From positions 1 to 64,000 of the IMG/VR virus record IMGVR_UViG_3300028393_000057: a stretch of 64,000 bases of DNA, one strand, 5' to 3'. Shown piece by piece: positions 61,207-64,000 of this stretch. Both the position numbers and the translations under genes were made by a program. The stretch comes from a virus. Below the pieces are notes generated by a model. That model did not search any database and was not told the DNA's origin. It saw nothing but the letters and a program-made list of their open reading frames with translations. Each line of letters starts with the position of its first letter. Positions within the stretch are counted from its first letter, which is position 1.

Positions 61207-61950
61207 ATGCTTCCATTCATTAGTTGTAAATGTATAACTTACGGAAGAGTAGTTACGCTTGAGGAGAGTATTGAATCTTTTCTCAAGCAAGACTATCCTT
61301 CAGATAGGTGTGAGCTTGTAATAGTTAATGACTATCCTTTGCAAACTCTTATTTATGATCATCCTCAAATTAAAATAGTTAATCTATCTGAGACCTTTAC
61401 CACTATAGGTAAAAAAGAGAATTATGCTACAGAATTATGTCAAGGAGATATAATATGTCAATGGGATGATGATGATGTAGCTCTACCACACCATTTAAAT
61501 AATGTAGCTAAATACATGACTGATAGTGTGAATATCATTCACTGGGAAACAGGAGTGTTATGTCATATTACAGGAATTGAACAAGTGGGTTGGATAGGTA
61601 ATTCTGGTATTGTGTTTCGTAAATCAGCTTGGAAAGCTGTAGGAGGACATCCTCTTGAAAATGCTGGATATGATATGACATTTATTGAAAGTATCAATAG
61701 ATATGGAGGAAGACTATTTGTTAAAATGCCTAAAGAAGAAGCTTCTTGGTTTTATATGTGGGGAGGTAGAGGTTATCATATGAGTGGAGAAGGTACAGAT
61801 CATCCTGGAAAACTCAATGCTATACAAAGGCACAGTGCTCATATTGAAAGAGAAAGAATCAATGGAAGAATTCCAACAGGAGAAGTCTTATTAGTTCCTA
61901 ATTGGAAAGAAGATTATTCAGAAATATTAAAAAACTATTTAAAATTGTAA
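61207..61950 (+). CDS. Family 2-like glycosyltransferase
   Basis: 247 residues from MLPFISCKCITYGRVVTLEE (ATG 61207; TTG at 61198 also possible). GT-A fold: N-terminal SFLKQDYPSDRCELVIVND, then QWDDDDVALPHH as the DxD nucleotide-sugar/metal motif. No membrane segment. Could glycosylate phage DNA, virion proteins or host envelope; in this position with the methyltransferase it may be a modification pair. Confidence 0.8.
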   Translation: MLPFISCKCITYGRVVTLEESIESFLKQDYPSDRCELVIVNDYPLQTLIYDHPQIKIVNLSETFTTIGKKENYATELCQGDIICQWDDDDVALPHHLNNVAKYMTDSVNIIHWETGVLCHITGIEQVGWIGNSGIVFRKSAWKAVGGHPLENAGYDMTFIESINRYGGRLFVKMPKEEASWFYMWGGRGYHMSGEGTDHPGKLNAIQRHSAHIERERINGRIPTGEVLLVPNWKEDYSEILKNYLKL

Positions 61951-61951
61951 A

Positions 61952-62488
61952 ATGGCACATCCAGAACAGAGAACATTCATGACATATGTAAAAGATAAAT
62001 TTCCTGAAAAGTTTACAAATTGCAGAGTGTTAGATATTGGTTCATTAGATATTAATGGAAACAATCATTATTTATTTACAAACTACAAATACATTGGTGT
62101 AGATATTGGTGCAGGAAATAATGTAGATGTTGTGTGTAGAGGACATGAATTTAAAGACTCTGAAGGATTTGATATTGTTATATCAGCTGAATGTTTTGAA
62201 CATGATGAATTTTGGAAAGATACAATTAAAAACTGCATCAATCTAACTAAACCAGGAGGAGTGTTCTTATTTAGTTGTGCTACAACAGGAAGACATGAAC
62301 ATGGTACAAAAAGAACTACTCCTCAAGATTCTCCATTTACATCAGAAATTGAGAATGATTATTACATGAATCTTACAGAACAAGATATTCGTGAAGAGAT
62401 AGATATGGAAAATCATTTCTCTGAGCATGAGTTTATTGCTAGAGAAACATGGCCTCAAGATTTATATTTCTGGGGAATGAAGAAATAA
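61952..62488 (+). CDS. SAM-dependent methyltransferase
   Basis: 178 residues. CRVLDIGSLDINGNNHYL (motif I, about 24-41), YIGVDIGAG (motif II), DIVISAECFEHDEF (motif IV) and PGGVFLFSC (motif V/VI). Class I small-molecule-type methyltransferase without a target-recognition domain; substrate could be a sugar transferred by the adjacent glycosyltransferase, or protein or RNA. Confidence 0.8.
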   Translation: MAHPEQRTFMTYVKDKFPEKFTNCRVLDIGSLDINGNNHYLFTNYKYIGVDIGAGNNVDVVCRGHEFKDSEGFDIVISAECFEHDEFWKDTIKNCINLTKPGGVFLFSCATTGRHEHGTKRTTPQDSPFTSEIENDYYMNLTEQDIREEIDMENHFSEHEFIARETWPQDLYFWGMKK

Positions 62489-62490
62489 AA

Positions 62491-62519
62491 AAAAGCTCCT
62501 TAATAGGGAGCTTTTCTTT
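62491..62519. terminator. Bidirectional terminator between converging units
   Basis: Nine-base stem aaaagctcc / ggagctttt with loop ttaatag, followed by ctttt on the plus strand and preceded by aaaaa (U run on the minus strand). It serves the plus-strand early operon and the minus-strand basic-protein cluster. Confidence 0.85.
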
Positions 62520-62559
62520 TAGTCCTATAATACTGAGACTATAGGGGGGCTTGCCAGTT

Positions 62560-62631
62560 TTATTTATTATTACTTTCTAGGCAGTTAGGACATGTTCCTT
62601 CATAATATATATTATGAATAGAGCATATCAT
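62560..62631 (-). CDS. Mini-protein with CxxC
   Basis: 23 residues, MICSIHNIYYEGTCPNCLES; the CPNC pair may bind metal. Its start overlaps the preceding stop (ATGA), so it would be translationally coupled. Possibly real, short for certainty. Confidence 0.35.
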   Translation of the reverse strand: MICSIHNIYYEGTCPNCLESNNK

Positions 62632-62786
62632 TTTGATAATCTTTTTTGTTTCATAGGAGCCATAGGACTCTTTAGTCTCTTAACTGTATCAGCTTCCTTC
62701 ATATAATTTCCATTAACTGGATTAGGAGGCTTTACCTTGGGAGCCTTTCTTGGTGCTCCAGACTTCTTAGCTTTACCTGATGTCAT
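62628..62786 (-). CDS. Basic mini-protein, unknown
   Basis: 52 residues, Lys/Pro-rich (MTSGKAKKSGAPRKAPKVKP then KRLKSPMAPMKQKRLSK). Start overlaps the next gene's stop (TAATG). Disordered and basic like the cluster it belongs to; possibly virion-internal or DNA binding. Confidence 0.5.
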   Translation of the reverse strand: MTSGKAKKSGAPRKAPKVKPPNPVNGNYMKEADTVKRLKSPMAPMKQKRLSK

Positions 62787-63205
62787 TAGCAACCATTTTT
62801 ACATTTACCACCCATCTTCATCATTCCACCTTTTTTCATAGATGTAGGTACCATAGAAGCAGCTGATCCACCATATTGCATTTTCTTCTTAGGTGTTTTG
62901 CCTTCTTTCTTCATAGCAATTGCTATTGCAGCCTGCTTAGCCATCTTACCACCCATTTTCATCTTAGATCCAGCTTTAGCTTTAATAACTCCACGTCCTA
63001 CAAGAATATCAGCTTTGCTAATTTTACCATCTTTATTAAGATCAGGAAATGAAGCACCGTCTTTAGCTTTGTTAAGGTTACCAACATTCTTAGAAACAGA
63101 ATTCTTAGATGGAGATAATGTACCACCACCTTTCATCATTGGTGCCATTTTATCCATTACTTTTTTAGCTATTGCTTTTTTAACAGCTTTTTTAATTGTT
63201 GCCAT
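62786..63205 (-). CDS. Basic Gly/Met/Lys-rich protein with EF-hand loop
   Basis: 139 residues, very basic. Around residues 54-65 DLNKDGKISKAD is a canonical calcium-binding EF-hand loop (D-x-N-x-D-G-x-I-x-x-x-D). The rest is repetitive (KAKAGSKMKMGGK, KKMQYGG, KMGGKCKNGC), like histone-like or virion-internal proteins. The single loop may act in a pair or structurally. Followed by overlapping small genes. Confidence 0.65.
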   Translation of the reverse strand: MATIKKAVKKAIAKKVMDKMAPMMKGGGTLSPSKNSVSKNVGNLNKAKDGASFPDLNKDGKISKADILVGRGVIKAKAGSKMKMGGKMAKQAAIAIAMKKEGKTPKKKMQYGGSAASMVPTSMKKGGMMKMGGKCKNGC

Positions 63206-63230
63206 TTTTATTTGTTTTATATTTTAATAA

Positions 63231-63782
63231 TTATTTACCTTTACGAGCTTTGCCCATTGCTTTAAATGTTTTAGCTAATGCTTTTCTTTTAGGAGTACAT
63301 GTTGCTTTTGTCATAGGAGTGCAATATCCTTTGTGTTTAGGATTAACAGCCTTTTGAATCCAGTTCTTGTCTTTTACTTTACCACCAGATTTCATCTTTG
63401 TAGCACCAAGTTCTTTATCTTTCTTTAATACAGGAGCAGCAGCTGTTTTTCCAGCTATTGTATTTTCTTGAACTTTAGTCCATGCACCATTAGGATCAAT
63501 TGGTCCAACAGCAGCAGATGGTTTAAGACCAAGACCAGCTTGAGCTTTTTTCATTTTACCACCACCTCTAAGTTTAAAGCCCATTTTATCATATCCAGGC
63601 TTTCCTTTAAGCTTTTGTCTATCCACATCTTTATCTGCTTGCTTTATTTTCATAGAAGCTTCTCTCATAGCAGGAGCTGAAGTAGCTTTTGACATTTCTA
63701 ATGCAGCTTGATTACCTTTTTTCTTGTAGATAGCTGTACTATCACCGTATTGAGCTTTTTTAATTTTTTTAACTGTTGCCAT
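63231..63782 (-). CDS. Highly basic virion-associated-like protein
   Basis: 183 residues, starting MATVKKIKKAQYGDSTAIYK. Lys/Gly-rich, with short repeats KKAQ(Y/A)G. The C-terminal block KNWIQKAVNPKHKGYCTPMT and KATCTPKRKALAKTFKAMGK resembles a motif I recall in basic phage virion proteins. Its start overlaps the next gene's stop by one base. Possibly packages DNA, or is a minor capsid component; no enzymatic motif. Confidence 0.6.
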   Translation of the reverse strand: MATVKKIKKAQYGDSTAIYKKKGNQAALEMSKATSAPAMREASMKIKQADKDVDRQKLKGKPGYDKMGFKLRGGGKMKKAQAGLGLKPSAAVGPIDPNGAWTKVQENTIAGKTAAAPVLKKDKELGATKMKSGGKVKDKNWIQKAVNPKHKGYCTPMTKATCTPKRKALAKTFKAMGKARKGK

Positions 63783-63931
63783 TATTTTTTTGTTTTAGCT
63801 TTAATTTTCTTCTCTTGTTTAAGCATCTGAGCTGTAGGTTTCTTTCCAGATCCTTTAGCTGCTCTGATATTATCCCATAAACCACGTTGAGATGTTGAAC
63901 CATCTGCACGTTTAATCATTTGTTTTGCCAT
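63782..63931 (-). CDS. Basic mini-protein, unknown
   Basis: 49 residues, starting MAKQMIKRADGSTSQRGLWD, ends KKIKAKTKK. Overlaps the 183-residue gene by one base (TAATG). Part of the basic cluster. Confidence 0.5.
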   Translation of the reverse strand: MAKQMIKRADGSTSQRGLWDNIRAAKGSGKKPTAQMLKQEKKIKAKTKK

Positions 63932-63943
63932 AATATTTATTTT

Positions 63944-64000
63944 TTAACATTTCCATTTACGGAGTGATTTATTAATTCTGCTATTTGGATCATTGGCTGT
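63944..64000 (-). CDS. C-terminus of a gene cut by window edge
   Basis: Open minus-strand frame with stop TAA complementary to 63944-63946; the visible end is TANDPNSRINKSLRKWKC, basic. The rest lies beyond the right edge. Confidence 0.4.
   Translation of the reverse strand, partial: TANDPNSRINKSLRKWKC

Noticed and set aside
1-64000. Alternative genetic code (stop reassignment as in some crAss-like phages)
   Set aside because: TAA, TAG and TGA all end well-formed genes here and no conserved gene contains in-frame stops.
1-64000. Insertion sequence, integrase or attachment site
   Set aside because: No transposase, integrase or terminal inverted repeat was seen; the HNH gene is the only mobile-type element.

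Overview
The window looks like most of the genome of a tailed double-stranded DNA phage (or its prophage form) that infects a Bacteroidota host. It is AT-rich, almost completely coding, and has no cellular housekeeping genes, rRNA or recognisable tRNA. Three lines of evidence support the host call. First, promoters of the Bacteroidota type (TTG, 19-21 bases, TAnnTTTG) precede transcription units on both strands. Second, start codons are preceded by AT-rich leaders (often aaattATG) and not by Shine-Dalgarno sequences. Third, exported proteins carry signal peptides and lipoprotein-like N-termini typical of that phylum. The head and tail gene content is terminase, Gln-rich portal, acidic scaffold-like protein, major capsid, two HU/IHF-like proteins, a very long tail protein and Thr-linked fibre proteins. 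The replication module lies on the opposite strand. Together these most resemble Crassvirales (crAss-like phages), but this is inference from gene content and order and was not tested by a search. All three stop codons are used normally, so no recoding is seen.

Layout. From 26.2 kb leftward to base 1 the minus strand carries the late module. It starts with small regulatory and packaging genes (winged helix, HU-like, Zn ribbon, possible small terminase), then TerL, portal, an SPFH/band-7 protein, scaffold-like protein and major capsid. Head-tail proteins follow, then fibre or decoration proteins with long threonine linkers, a metallophosphoesterase, connector/ring-like proteins, a 1567-residue muzzle-like tail protein, and a structural gene cut by the left edge. 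The right edge (62.56-64 kb) has a second minus-strand cluster of tiny, overlapping, extremely basic Gly/Lys/Met-rich proteins, one with an EF-hand loop.

From 26.5 to 62.5 kb the plus strand carries early and replication genes. It opens with a probably very abundant 130-residue protein and its own terminator. About 8 kb of small unknown, membrane and exported proteins follow, interrupted by two gene-free stretches that look like large structured RNAs (27.42-27.73 kb and 33.04-33.27 kb) and by a repeat array (33.29-33.76 kb) that is a candidate replication origin or regulatory array.

Replication and repair follow: family B DNA polymerase, helicase-loader-like protein, DnaB-like helicase, SF2 helicase, Sak4-like ATPase, SSB, a primase without its zinc finger, a uracil-DNA-glycosylase homologue lacking its catalytic Asp, rIIA-like and rIIB-like proteins, an HNH nuclease and a PD-(D/E)xK exonuclease. 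Nucleotide metabolism and recombination come next: MazG-like protein, B12-dependent ribonucleotide reductase, RecA and dUTPase. The strand ends with a NinG-like nuclease, PhoH, a glycosyltransferase and a methyltransferase. Rho-independent terminators divide the plus strand into blocks, and a bidirectional hairpin at 62.5 kb separates the converging transcription units.

The observations most worth following up are the two structured RNAs, the repeat array, the divergent control region at 26.24-26.50 kb, the SPFH gene inside the head operon, and several enzymes with altered catalytic residues (UDG, polymerase motif C, helicase Walker A).
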